Assembly: GCA_030272585.1 (NCBI GenBank)
Contig: BSYQ01000002.1
Location: forward strand, 2,666,001 to 2,730,000
Length of the DNA: 64,000 nucleotides
Direction of reading: 5' to 3'
DNA from: Bryopsis sp. KO-2023
Taxonomy: Eukaryota > Chlorophyta > Ulvophyceae > Bryopsidales > Bryopsidaceae
The translations under genes and the position numbers were made by a program. Shown one piece after another: positions 1 through 9,474 of this stretch; the first letter of the stretch is position 1; every line of letters starts with the position of its first letter. A model generated the notes under the pieces. It ran no database searches. It was not told the DNA's origin and saw nothing but the letters and a program-made list of their open reading frames with translations.

Positions 1-80
1 CGGGCCGAGTGAAGTTTTACTTTCGTTTTTTGACTGATAAATCCATCCTTGAAAAATAAGTTTTGCTCAGTGGATGCCTA

Positions 81-110
81 CACAAGGCGGAAGGGGGGTA
101 CCGCCGACGC
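81..110 (+). repeat. Left terminal inverted repeat of the 5.2-kb element
   Basis: This pairs with 5249-5278 on the opposite strand, with one mismatch (C against T after GGGGGGTA). Past about 30 bp the two ends diverge in order but keep the same GTCGGCGACG vocabulary. The TA just outside (79-80) is the target duplication. Confidence 0.85.
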
Positions 111-202
111 CGTCGCCGACACCGTCGTTCGTGACAAGCGCGTCGGCGACGTCACCAGGAGCGTCGGCGACGGTGATTGGCACATCGGTTGGGGCACTCA
201 CA

Positions 203-424
203 GCGTCGCCGTCAAGTGTCATTCGTCGGCGACGCTGCGTCGGTGACGGGCGCGTCGCCGACGGCATCGTTTATGGCGTCGCCGTCGAGTGTCATTCGTC
301 GGCGACGCTGCGTCGGTGACGGGCGCGTCGCCGACGGCATCGTTTATGGCGTCGCCGTCGAGTGTCATTCGTCGGCGACGCTGCGTCGGTGACGGGCGCG
401 TCGCCGACGGCATCGTTGTGGCGT
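203..424. repeat. 73-bp tandem repeat, about 3 copies, left subterminal
   Basis: A GC-rich 73-bp unit containing GTCGGCGACGCTGCGTCGG and CGTCGCCGACGGCATCG recurs at about 203, 277 and 350. The last two copies are almost identical and the last ends variantly near 415. The unit length is not a multiple of three, so the reading frames through it end at stops spaced 73 bp apart. It lies just inside the left terminal repeat, where transposase-binding arrays usually sit; that role is inferred. Confidence 0.85.
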
Positions 425-904
425 CGTTGAATGGTGAAGCCATACCGTCGCCGACGATTTAGTCCCAATTCGCCGCGTACCGTCTCGCCGCCGTCAGACA
501 TGCGCATTTCAACACATGACTCCACTTTTCGGACTTTTTCACTCCTTTCGTCGAATCCCGAAGTGTCGAACGGCATTGCAGGGACGTTCCCGTCAACGAG
601 GACAGGTCCCCCAACAAGTGACGAGCAATGTTTTAGCGAAGGTTTTCAATACGAACAGGTTGTCAGAAGTGGCACTGTTGCTCTTCTTGGGTATGTGGAT
701 GTTTGCTGTTGCTGGTCGTAGCCCTTTCTTTTCTGAACCGGGTGGAAAGCGACCCTCGTCGAAACAGTAAGTTTCTGTGCGCAGAAGTTTTGGCCGCCGC
801 TGCACGGGATGCGTAAAGTCTCGAAGAAAAATTAAGCAGCTGCCTCGTCTCCTATTTTTTTTTCATTCATTTTGTCGTTGTTGGGATTGTTGGTATTTGG
901 ACAG
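425..904. other. Unassigned interior of the element
   Basis: The sequence between the left subterminal array and the first recognisable captured exon has open frames on both strands but no family match that I can see. It contains a plausible donor (GTATGTGG near 691). It could be the 5' part of captured gene sequence or the element's own promoter region. Confidence 0.3.
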
Positions 905-3300
905 GAACGCGAGAGAATCGAGCGGGAACAAAAAAAGAAATTGGAGGAGGAGGAAAAAGAAAGGGAAAAAGAATTGAAACGAAAGCAGGGAAGAAGAGAG
1001 GTTGAGGCAGCAACAAGAACGAGAACAGAAGCGTCTGGAAAAAGAAAAAAAAAAGGACGGAGAGCCGAGGAACGAAAGAGGCAGCAACAGGAAAAACGAA
1101 GGTGAATTAATATATTCCCATATTCAACTTCATTTTCTTCTTCTGTTCCTTCATATGGTTGAATGTTTCTTTCCTTTATACAGTTTTTGGCTGATTGGGG
1201 GATTTTGAGTTGGAGCCAATCATAAGTATGGCAAGAACAGTGCCCCGGGGGAGATAAAAGGGCAGAGAAATAATCACCCCGAAATTTTCTTGAACGAGTC
1301 CTATTATTTATATTTTGTTTTTCGATAGATGTCGTTTTGCCTCATTGTCTTGTGAGAAAGCCACCACCCGAATCCCTCTTCTTGCCCTGAAGATGTCCCC
1401 CTTCATTTTACGCTCCATCAATGCCTTCATCATGCTTTTTCCGGCAGGGAAAAGGAGCTCCAGAAAGCTTTCGCCGCTAAATTGAAGGCTGCCCAAAAGG
1501 AGCTCCAGAAACAAATGGATGCCGGCCCCCTGGACGATTTGGAGATGGAATGGGAAAGGATTGCTGAGGCGGAAAGAGCTCAGGACTATGGCTCTGACAC
1601 AGCCGGGTCGAAGAATTTGGTCGGCATGCAGTCAGGCCAGAATTTCCGCCACCTTATCTCCAGCTTCAAGAGGCATTCCCCAAAATGGGCGATGAGGTAG
1701 GGGTCTCCTCAAAATTAAAAAATATAAAATTTCAAGTCTGATTTGTTTAGCAGTACTTGCCACATGATGGCAGTTGCTTATATATATATAATGGAGTCCT
1801 TTTGTATTTCTTTTCAAGCACTTTTTGAACAGCATAGTTTTTGTCGTTTAATTTGAAGTATTTGATTTCATACTTTCAAATTTAAGTTCCCACTGTTATG
1901 GTCTATCTATGACTCGATGCAGCCAACACTTTTCTAGCCAAACTAAAGCTCTTCCTTCGGGTCTTTATCATCGAGTCCATGGATTCCCTGTAACCGATTT
2001 CGACATCTGCATCCTTGCTGCCCTTCTCCATTAAATCTGATGGGGTGGCGGTGGTGTTTGCCAGCATTTTGGCCGAAGCTTGTGAACCCCTGTAAGGCTT
2101 TAGCATTCCTGTTGTCTCTTGAAGACATTTTCCTTCGTGTTTCAAAGTTCGTGGATAGTTCGGGGCCTTCCCTCTCCTTTACTTTGCTTCGTTTTTTTCT
2201 GACAGGAGACCTGTGTGTCTTGACAGGAGGCTGAGCTGCACAAATTTGTGGAGAGGCTGAATAAAGAGGGCCGGCTCAATTTCGACTCAGGGAATCGCTC
2301 GCCACCTCGAAACATATCCTATCAGCAAAGCATGGTGGCATACAAGGTGGAAATGTGCAACAAAATGAAAACAGATGTCATGGTTGTTCTCAATTGAAAG
2401 TTGAAGCACTGTTTTTTTTGTATTTTGGTAAGATAGGGAAGGGGATGTGAGTTGAATCTTAGACCATGGGTTGATGGAAGCAGGTACTGCCAGAGATTTT
2501 GCAACAGGCTGCCAGGCTGGATGTTCCTAGAGCTGCCCTTGAACAGGAATTTATTCGGTGGGGTGAGTTTGTCATCTCAACAAGTTTCTAACACATTTTT
2601 TCCCCCGTATGATGGAAGCCACCCCGCTGCATATTCCAAACAATCCCACTGAAATTTGAAAGGGCTCGGATAGAATAGCTGCGTTATTAAAACCCAGCTT
2701 GAGATGTAGTTGCGACGAAACCCCTTTTTGTTTGAAGGCTTTAGGTGCGTTCTGAATATTGAGAGAACAATTTCAATCAGAGTTTTGTATCTTATTTGAT
2801 TGTGGTCAGTAATCTTCCAGACATAAACCAAGATGTTTCAGCTACTTTTAATTGGACCACAAAAAAAAAACATAAACCAAGAAAAATCCCACCTGAAAAA
2901 AAACAACAAGAAGTGTTCGTACCAGTTCCATTGATATGTTTTTCTGGGCTGTTTTTCTTTTTATTTGTCCACAGAACATGAAACCGCCAGATACTTTGTC
3001 AGGATTTGGTGACGCTTGCAAGGTAAATACTTGACAACACAACAATTGTTTTTCAAATAACATCCAGTGTTTCCGAAAACACCCCTGCAACAAATATTCC
3101 ACCTTTCTGCGTTTTCCCAAAGAAAGACGTAGTTGAATGCGGTCTGTCAGAGTATGAAGGTGAGAACTTGAAAAAAACATGACTGGCCTATGCAATCGCA
3201 CATCCAAACAGGTGAAAGAAGGCAGGACTGTTGGTATGGAATTATTCACAAAGGTTCTTGACCCAACAGAAAACATCGAATTAAAGAAAAAGAAAATGCA
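905..3300 (+). pseudogene. Captured fragment of a coiled-coil protein gene
   Basis: Exon-like segments with GT-AG borders can be read. Bases 905-1101 encode a highly charged Glu/Lys/Arg helix (about 65 residues). Bases 1448-1696 continue it in matching phase, with ELQK repeats and an acidic stretch. Pieces follow at about 2229-2395, 2484-2560, 2975-3022 and 3208-3300. The second exon must switch frame near 1600-1640: its start agrees with the first exon, but only another frame joins the exon at 2229, which suggests a frameshift. I do not recognise the family. Lying inside a transposon and being out of frame, this is probably a non-functional captured copy rather than a working gene. Confidence 0.5.
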
Positions 3301-3343
3301 AGGGTGGTGATTGATGTTGGTAAAATGTTCTGTTGGTTTTTAG

Positions 3344-4568
3344 GGTTTCAGGGATGGTTTTGAGGGGAATATGCACGATGCGAACGGAGGAAATCGATTG
3401 GATGTACAGAGGGGGTGCTGGAAGCCTTTTTCCGGAGGTGACAAACATTTTTAAATCTGCCCTAAGTAATGTGTCCAGATGGCTTCTGTTCTTTTGTTCA
3501 CAGACAAGAGGCAGGTGTTTTTGAAAGAATCAAAACTTGACATGGACCGACCAGGATTTAAAACCTCAGCCACACCCGAATACGTCAAATTTCCTGTCAG
3601 ACCTGCTCTATATCGCCTTGCTCATGACTGTTTTCGTTCACTTTTTTTTGCATCTGCATGATGTCCAAATAATTGCTTTTGACACGGACAGGGCTGGGCT
3701 TGATTTTTATCCATTCTTTCCGACTCAGAGAAGGAGGATCCACTTGCTTCCTATTACAAGCGGCTGACATCGCCTGACTTAGACACTGTGGAGAGAGCGG
3801 TAAGTAAAAACCACAAAAACGTCTTTCTTGGCGTAGTTTTTTTTTTATTTTTCAAGAGAGACAGTCATTAGACCAAAGCTCTGTGTAATCACATGCAGGC
3901 AAATCGATGGAGGCGATGGGAAATGACCGTCATGTTTTCTGGGAAATGCATAGTGAAGGCCGGAGAAATTTTCAATGCGGCTTGGGAACCCATCGCATCC
4001 ATTATGAAAAAAAGGGGCGGTGAAAAGAAGCCCGATAAAAAAGACGACGATGCCGATGGTGGGAAACCTAAACCCACGAGGTCGATTTCTCATGCGCAGC
4101 CTTTGCTGGAATGCCACTATTCCATTAATGGTGCATTTTTGGATGAGCCTCTGATTGCTGGGGTGGATAGGTACGACAGTGCATGGTATCTGAATGTTTT
4201 CAGAGAAAGCTTTAAAACTTCCCTCCCAGAAGCCCTACGAAACATAGTGCCATGACTGAAAGCTTCATGTGGTCTGTTCACTGCACAAGTGAGGGTGCCT
4301 CCTAATTTCTGTGCTTTTTTTCTCCCCATTTCATGGTGTGTTTCTGTGGATTTAGGATTCGTGACATTCCATGCATCGGGTGCAAGGGCGGCTGGATTTT
4401 GTCTGCCTATTGCGCATGCGCACAGCGTTTGATTTGTCGAACGCTTGGCCAGAAATGGAGTTGCATGTGATCCCGATGGCTGGGAATTCTATGTATGATC
4501 CCGGGGTGAAACATGCACTCAATGAGGCGACTGATCGAATGAAGGAGCATACAGTTCACGCTTCATAG
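3344..4568 (+). pseudogene. Captured C-terminal part of proline iminopeptidase (S33), disabled
   Basis: Four exons with agreeing phases (3344-3437, 3692-3799, 3899-4170, 4356-4568) read like the C-terminal half of a proline iminopeptidase: a GMVLRGI...EIDWMYRGGA...LFPE segment, then YYKRLTSPD, RWRRWEM, and VQGRLD near the family's catalytic Asp. The N-terminal half with the nucleophile Ser (GGSWGS in the family) is absent. Three further defects are visible. There is an in-frame TGA at 3701-3703. A one-base loss near 4380 shifts frame just before VQGRLD. The family's catalytic His (normally in AGHS) is Asn here (AGNS). The known enzyme removes N-terminal proline from peptides; this copy should not. 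It lies wholly within the transposon. Confidence 0.8.
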
Positions 4569-4782
4569 CCCAAGCCAGCTGTTGATCTCTAAAAATGTTT
4601 GTTTGCAAACAATCAAAGTAAGCTATTGTTGGAAGAGCGCTGTTGGCTAGCCTGAACAGAAAGGAAAAAGAATCGGAAGAGATCAGGGAAGAGAAAGAAA
4701 AAGCAATATTGCTTTTTAATGTAATTAATGTGATTGCTGGAGCGTCTGCAAGAGCAGATCCGGGATCGACACCTGGAATCAT
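4569..4782. other. Spacer after the captured iminopeptidase
   Basis: No gene is visible here. There is a purine-rich stretch at about 4655-4705 and otherwise unremarkable sequence leading into the tandem repeat. Confidence 0.4.
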
Positions 4783-4905
4783 AAATCAAATCATCAATCC
4801 ATTCCCCAAATTCATCAATTCCACAGCCAGAAAAACAAATCATCAATCCATTCCCTCAAATTCATCAATTCCCCCAAATTCATCAATTCCACATCCAGAA
4901 AACAG
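4783..4905. repeat. Imperfect tandem repeat (CAAATTCATCAATTCC words)
   Basis: Two imperfect blocks of about 50-60 bp each combine AATCATCAATCCATTCCC, AATTCATCAATTCC and CCAGAAAA. The short word AAATTCATCAATTCC appears several times. It lies inside the transposon, just before the right subterminal array. Confidence 0.75.
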
Positions 4906-4914
4906 GTTTCAGTG

Positions 4915-5278
4915 ACACCCACCGACACCGTCGGCGACACCGTCACCGACGTCATTGTCGCCGACACACCGTCGTTATGACGTCGGCGACGCGTCGGTCA
5001 CACTTTTCAGGCAGCGTCGCCGACGTGACGTCGGTGACGCTGGTGACGTCGGCGACACCAGCGTCGCCGACGTTTTCGTCTTGCGAACGACGTTTCGTCG
5101 GCGACGCTGTGTCGGCGACGGCGTCGGCGACGTCACTGAAACCGTCGGCGACGCCACTGAAACCGTCGGCGATGCCGTCGCCGACGCCGTCGCCGACACA
5201 GCGTCGCCGACGAAACGTCGTTCGCAAGACGAAAACGTCGGTGAAAGTGCGTCGGCGATACCCCCCTTCCGCCTTGTG
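4915..5278. repeat. Right subterminal array and terminal repeat
   Basis: About 330 bp consists almost entirely of GTCGGCGACG-like words in both orientations, ending in the right terminal inverted repeat (5249-5278). It contains the 66-bp perfect palindrome listed separately. It mirrors the composition but not the exact order of the left array. Confidence 0.8.
5067..5241. repeat. Perfect 66-bp inverted repeat (hairpin/cruciform)
   Basis: Bases 5067-5132 are the exact reverse complement of 5176-5241, with a 43-bp loop (5133-5175) that itself carries two ACTGAAACCGTCGGCGA units. The arms include GTTTTCGTCTTGCGAACGAC. The perfection of the arms contrasts with the divergence elsewhere in the element and suggests recent formation or gene conversion between arms. 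Confidence 0.9.
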
Positions 5279-5417
5279 TAGTTTCTTGAGCACCTCCTCA
5301 CTTTAGAGCGGAAAATCACAGAGCGCGGGTGCGTCACTCTTCTGTAATAACAAAAAAAAAATCATTTTTTCGTGCGTGACTGTGACACGTTTCTTCAATT
5401 GTGGGCCAGCAGCAAAA

Positions 5418-5507
5418 TGCCCCGGACCAGGATCGAAGTGGTGACCTCCGGATTGCTCAGATTCTATATTATGAGACCGACGCACTAATCAACTACGCCA
5501 CCGAGGC
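5418..5507 (-). tRNA. tRNA-Met (CAT), elongator type, with intron
   Basis: On the minus strand the acceptor GCCTCGG (5507-5501) pairs with CCGGGGC (5425-5419), with one G-T pair. The anticodon CAT is at 5473-5471. A 16-nt intron (5469-5454) follows the base 3' of the anticodon, as in plant elongator tRNA-Met genes. The T arm contains TTCGATC. It lies just outside the right end of the transposon. Block B has no counterpart at the matching place. Confidence 0.85.
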
Positions 5508-5808
5508 TATATGATTATTTTGCAGAATTTAGGGATATATTGTCTTAAAAAAATGAATCAACTTGCACCAGTTCGATCCTGGTCCGCCGATCGATGCTGT
5601 GAACTCCAAGAGTGATCATTGGCCTTTTTTTTCCATTTCCATTGAAGGAACAATCCACCAGACCGAATCAGAGGATTCACCATCGGCACACAATCAGGGA
5701 AACCATTCTTATCACCTTTACTGTGACTTTGGGAAGGCAAGTATTCCCCCCCAATTCAGCAGCGAAACGGGCCAGATTAAAAGAGAATTGAGCACATGGT
5801 TCATGTGT

Positions 5809-5881
5809 GTCCACGTGGCCTAATAGAGAAGGCGTCTGCCTCTGGAGCAGAAGACTGTAGGTTCGAGTGTTGCTGTGGACG
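5809..5881 (+). tRNA. tRNA-Arg-derived gene with CTG anticodon (decaying copy)
   Basis: This is the block-A partner of the tRNA-Arg(CCG) at 40688. The body is the same, but the anticodon reads CTG where B has CCG, and the T stem has lost pairing (GTAGG against GTTGC, where B has GCAGG against CCTGC). It is probably a pseudogene. If transcribed, it would present a Gln-type anticodon on an Arg tRNA body. Confidence 0.7.
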
Positions 5882-6519
5882 CCTTTCGTTGCATTGACAC
5901 GGACTCTCTTTGATACGAGGTGGTAATTCATCTTTGAGTATTCTTGGTGGATTTCTTTGCGCTGGATACTATTATTTTTTTCTTTCAATTGAGGCATGGG
6001 CTTCTGCGAGTGTAATGTTGATTATGGATTGGTTGATTGCAATCGGGAGAGTCCATTGACTCTGCCGAAGAGATCGGAGGCCTGGTCAGTGACTAATGAT
6101 ACATCTTCACAAAGAATGATTGGGTGGGGAATTTTTACCTGACATATTTTCTTCCAGACTGTCACTCTTAACCATAATCACCCACATTCCATAATGCCAG
6201 GAAGTAGCCTGAACTGTTCTCTTTTTTTTACCTTGCAGATCATGAGTTTTTTCCAGAGTTTTGGATTCAAAACCATGACGTGTTCCACAGGTGGAGGGCT
6301 TTTACATGCTTTCTCTTTTCTGGTTGATAAAGTATCATGATACCGAACCTTTTTTTTCTCTTTTTGTTTCAGTTTGATGTGTTGCATTACAAATGGGAAA
6401 GAGTGAATTTTCCCTGGCCCTGGACATGCCTTGGAAATAGCCTTAAATGTAGAATCTATGGATTTCAGCGCTTCGGGAGTTGGAACCCGAACTAAGCCGC
6501 AACGCTGCTTGTATGTCAT

Positions 6520-6709
6520 GGGTGCACGATCACAGCGGCAGTGCGAGACTGCAACCATGCCGTGCAGGGCAAATGCAAGCATCTGTTACCCCCGCACCCC
6601 ATGAAAAATCAATTTAATCGTCAAGGGATCGAATAGATCCCATATCAGCGATTAAACTGATAAGAACAGATACTACACTTGATCTTAGCCAAAAGGCCGA
6701 GAAAGGTAT
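6520..6709 (-). ncRNA. U2: U2 spliceosomal snRNA (copy A)
   Basis: The minus strand begins ATACCTTTCTCGGCCTTTTG, the plant-type U2 5' end. It continues through the invariant branch-site-recognition region GTGTAGTATCTGTTC, a stem-loop with GGGATC/GATCCC arms, and a GATTTTTC Sm-like site, and ends in GTGCACCC as U2 commonly does. Its length of about 190 nt fits the family. U2 pairs with intron branch points in the spliceosome. A second copy lies at 41430-41619. I did not find the angiosperm snRNA upstream element next to it. Confidence 0.93.
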
Positions 6710-7010
6710 GAGTTTCAAAAGAAAGGCACCTGTGTTGGTAGCAAAAAAACCCTTGCTTTTCTACCTTTTTTGCGTGTTGGAGAAAAGCGCTTGAGAACGA
6801 CCCTGGTGGACGGTGCAAACGCCTGTGCCTCTGCTCGAGGTTCCTGTGCCGAGGACGTCTATGGGGTTCTTCAAGGAGGGTCTCTTTCAATCGATCGGTC
6901 AATCGATAGGTATCAGTGGTTGAAACTCTCAACTAGTCACGTGATACCGCCGTTACTGGGGTTCCAGTCACTTCGGCGTGGTGGTACTGGTGGAGTTTTT
7001 TCTTGGAACA

Positions 7011-7443
7011 ACGTTCCACTCTGTGTACCTCGTTATCAGGCACGCAGAGTGTGCTGGAGCTTCACAGAACTGACATTTGGTTTTGTCGCCAGCACTCTAG
7101 TTCCACCTGAAAGTCTGGAAATGACGTGAGTTAAAATGGTACAATAGAATGTCGAGCAGGGTAGCGCCTGCTTATCACCCAAGCGGGGACTGTTGAGCGT
7201 GGATTGAAGGTGTCTATCCTTGGTCCAGTGCTCAGCGTTGATGGTGCATCCTTTCCAAGGGGTAGGTCTGTTCTAGCACCTCCTCTGAAGAGTGGGTGGT
7301 CGAATGGTTGAAGTGTCAGGCAAAGCGCCAGGCGGGGAACCGAGCAGCGATCCCAGGCCGCCTGCCTCGGTGGGAGGACAATGCATCAGAGCAAAGCAAA
7401 GGATTCATCAATGGCAGACAGGCAGAGAGACCGCTCAATTTTT
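7011..7443 (+). repeat. Dispersed 430-bp repeat, copy 1
   Basis: It starts ACGTTCCACTCTGTG with a hairpin (CACTCTGTGT...ACGCAGAGTG), has a central segment GCCTGCTTATCACCCAAGC, and ends GACCGCTCAATTTTT. Six copies occur in the window (13866, 14389, 41916, 46232 and 46754 are the other starts). This copy contains TGGTCGAATGG, which fits an RNA polymerase III A box, and a terminal T-run. No protein is encoded. Copies 1 and 4 each lie beside a U2 gene. Confidence 0.75.
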
Positions 7444-7562
7444 GTCCTTTTCACTGTCCTCAACTAGGGGTGACAAGTAATTTTGAAGTAATCTTGCTTA
7501 TTTTTCATTTCAACCAATTTAGGATCACGATCAAAAAACGAATTTGTCGACTTACTTTTGCG

Positions 7563-7646
7563 GCACAAGTGGCCGAGTGGTCTAAGGCGTCAGACTTAAG
7601 ACCTGATGGAGCTGGTCTCCGCGTGGGTTCGAACCCACCTTGTGCA
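7563..7646 (+). tRNA. tRNA-Leu (TAA)
   Basis: The acceptor GCACAAG (7563-7569) pairs with CTTGTGC (7639-7645), with A as discriminator. The anticodon TAA is at 7597-7599 in the loop CTTAAGA. A long variable arm typical of Leu tRNA is present, and the T arm is GTGGGTTCGAACCCAC. One A-C mismatch closes the anticodon stem. It has no copy in block B. Confidence 0.93.
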
Positions 7647-7977
7647 AGCATATTCTGGATCACCATTTTGTGCGTACGTTTTAGTTTTGGCATGAGCTTT
7701 TAACCTGAGTCTCGACCCGACAGATCAGGCTCATTCTGCCCATAGTTTCATGTCTTTTATGCTTGTGCCAAATCAATCAGGCTGAAAAGTGTTGGGCGAT
7801 TTGTTTTCGAAATTTCGGGTGTCTGAGAGAGGCTTTAGTGGTCAGCTGGGTGTTTCCCACTGCAATGTGCAAATGGAAGAAACGTTACGTTCAAATGATA
7901 TGACTTTTCATGGTGCACTGACGGTAATGATATGCCCTCCCAGCAGCTTAAAATCACACGTGGTGCGCATTGTGGGG

Positions 7978-7984
7978 TATAAAA
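7978..7984 (+). promoter_or_regulatory. TATA box for the Cys/Gly-rich secreted peptide gene
   Basis: TATAAAA lies 68 bases before the start codon at 8052, a normal position for a short 5' leader. No other long gene is close by. Confidence 0.5.
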
Positions 7985-8051
7985 CGTCGAAGGACATCTG
8001 TTTCCGCAAAAAAACACTCTTCTACAACCTTCTGATCTCAGTTTATCAAGG

Positions 8052-8545
8052 ATGCGCACCTTCGTCGCGATTTTGTTGGTTGGCCTCGTGGCCACTGCTG
8101 CCATGGTTGAAGCTGGTGGGTTGCATTTTCCGACCCTTGCTCCTCCTGATTGCAGTAAAAAAGACTCTCGCTCGGAAACTTAGTTGGCCTTTTGGTTTCT
8201 TTTGCAGACATCGAAGCTTCTTTGTCTTCTGGACGCCATTTGGCTGGTTGCGGTTGGAGAGGTTAGTGATATCCGCTGTAGCTGTCGGGTATTTGTTTTG
8301 CAATGAACTGCTGCGTTCGAACAGTCTGTATCTGAGGATGTATGGGTTGATTGTTTGCAGATTGTGGCTGGAAAAACAATCAGTGCTGTGATTACGCATT
8401 TTGGGACTCGTGGGCTTGCCGCTGTAAGTGCCACCGAGGCTGCTATGGCGGCGGCGGCGGCGGGGGAGGAGGAGGAGGAGGCGGTGGTGGTGGTGGTGGT
8501 GGTGGAGGAGGGGGCGGCGGCGGGGGAGGGGGCGGTGGTCGCTGA
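8052..8545 (+). CDS. Small secreted Cys-rich, Gly-tailed protein
   Basis: Three exons (8052-8115, 8208-8261, 8361-8545) have consistent phases and GT-AG borders. Exon 1 encodes a signal peptide (MRTFVAILLVGLVATAAMVE). The mature part holds eight cysteines spaced C-x4-C-x6-CC-x9-C-x1-C-x1-C-x3-C and is rich in Trp and basic residues. It is followed by an unbroken run of about 32 glycines, a terminal Arg and a TGA stop. The cysteine spacing, with a CC pair and C-x-C, resembles disulfide-knot peptides. The Gly tail recalls glycine-rich cell-wall or antimicrobial proteins. Function is unknown. It occurs only in block A. The Gly codons are mixed GGN, so the run is not a simple trinucleotide expansion. 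Confidence 0.75.
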
Positions 8546-9474
8546 ATCCATGTGTGTTAAAAATGACAGCTGCTGTTTATTTGACGTTCTTTTTATCAAA
8601 TTTGGGGAAGATTTTTTCTCACATGGTATGTTGGCATCGTCCTACAGGTGTACTAACTACTCGGCCCCTTGATGATTCTGAAAGATTTACTGAGGTATTT
8701 TTTTTGGAAGAGAGGGGTGTTCATTTCATGTGACTTTATAGAGTTTTGTGTTGGTAGATATCCGATGGGTTTCGTCCTGTTTGTGTTAGGCAAGATATCA
8801 AATATTGATTTTCAGTGGCCTCCCTTTGCCAAGCAATGATTCCACAGGACAGCAGTGGGTCTGCTTGGCGATCATTTTCTTAAGATTGAACTTTGTGAAC
8901 GATAAGACATCGCATGTAACCAATTGATTAATTTCAGTGTTTTTTCGCCATGGCTGTCAGTTTTTTATAACATTGGTTGTATCAATTGATAGGAGAAGTA
9001 TCAAGGAAAAAAAAAGCGTCAGGATCAATGTACAAAAAGTCTCATTGCTGTGTTCCCAAAGGAAAGCTTTACAAGCGATTCTAGAGAAAAAAGCTTGTAA
9101 AGCGATTCTATCTACATATTCTAAGTCAATTGTAACTGCCCTGGACCATACTCAAAGGAACCGATTTCTTGCAGATTGATAACAGTTCATTATAAAATTG
9201 AATGTGAGCGCTGTGCACCAACGATGGACTCGGCTGTACCTCGTTTTCCTGGTCCGGGGGCAACTTTTTTAGAGCGACCCCCACACCCAACTTGTATTTT
9301 TGAACGTTTCAGCCAACTCTGTATCACTCTTTTCTCCTTCCCCCCCCCCCCTCTTCAAAAAGGAGCTCCATCGGAATTAGTAATATTTACGATCAGTCAC
9401 ACTGACGGGCAGCCTCGTTTTCGCTGCGCCGCTGCAAAGGGTTGCAAACGTCGTCACAGGAAACGCATCGTTTT
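8546..9474. other. Intergenic between secreted peptide and F-box gene
   Basis: No gene is evident. A hairpin GCTTTACAAGC/GCTTGTAAAGC lies at about 9064-9102, with GCGATTCTA repeated next to each arm. A C-run sits at about 9341-9350. Confidence 0.4.

Larger units (their letters stand above)
81..5278. mobile_element. Gene-carrying TIR DNA transposon (Pack-type, TA target)
   Basis: The two ends are inverted copies: the left begins CACAAGGCGGAAGGGGGGTA at 81, and the reverse complement of the right end (5278 inward) begins with the same bases, about 30 bp with one mismatch. TA is duplicated on both sides (79-80 and 5279-5280). Block B has the unoccupied site near 40037 with one TA and the same flanks, so the boundaries are directly supported. 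Both subterminal regions are arrays of a GTCGGCGACG-like word in both orientations, reminiscent of CACTA-type subterminal repeats, although the tip is CACAA rather than CACTA. No transposase is visible. The interior holds introns and exons of at least two host-type genes, both disabled. It is best read as a non-autonomous, gene-capturing element; superfamily is uncertain (CACTA-like or TA-targeting Tc1/mariner-like). Confidence 0.85.

Noticed and set aside
203..424. Possible CRISPR-like array
   Set aside because: Direct tandem units without unique spacers, in a eukaryotic nuclear sequence.
67..443. Open frames rich in Ser/Pro/Ala/Arg across the GTCGGCGACG repeats (also 4952-5337)
   Set aside because: All frames on both strands are open because of the repeat; the 73-bp period disrupts any single frame.
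3479..3661. Open frame between iminopeptidase exons
   Set aside because: Flanking exons join in phase across it, so it is intronic.
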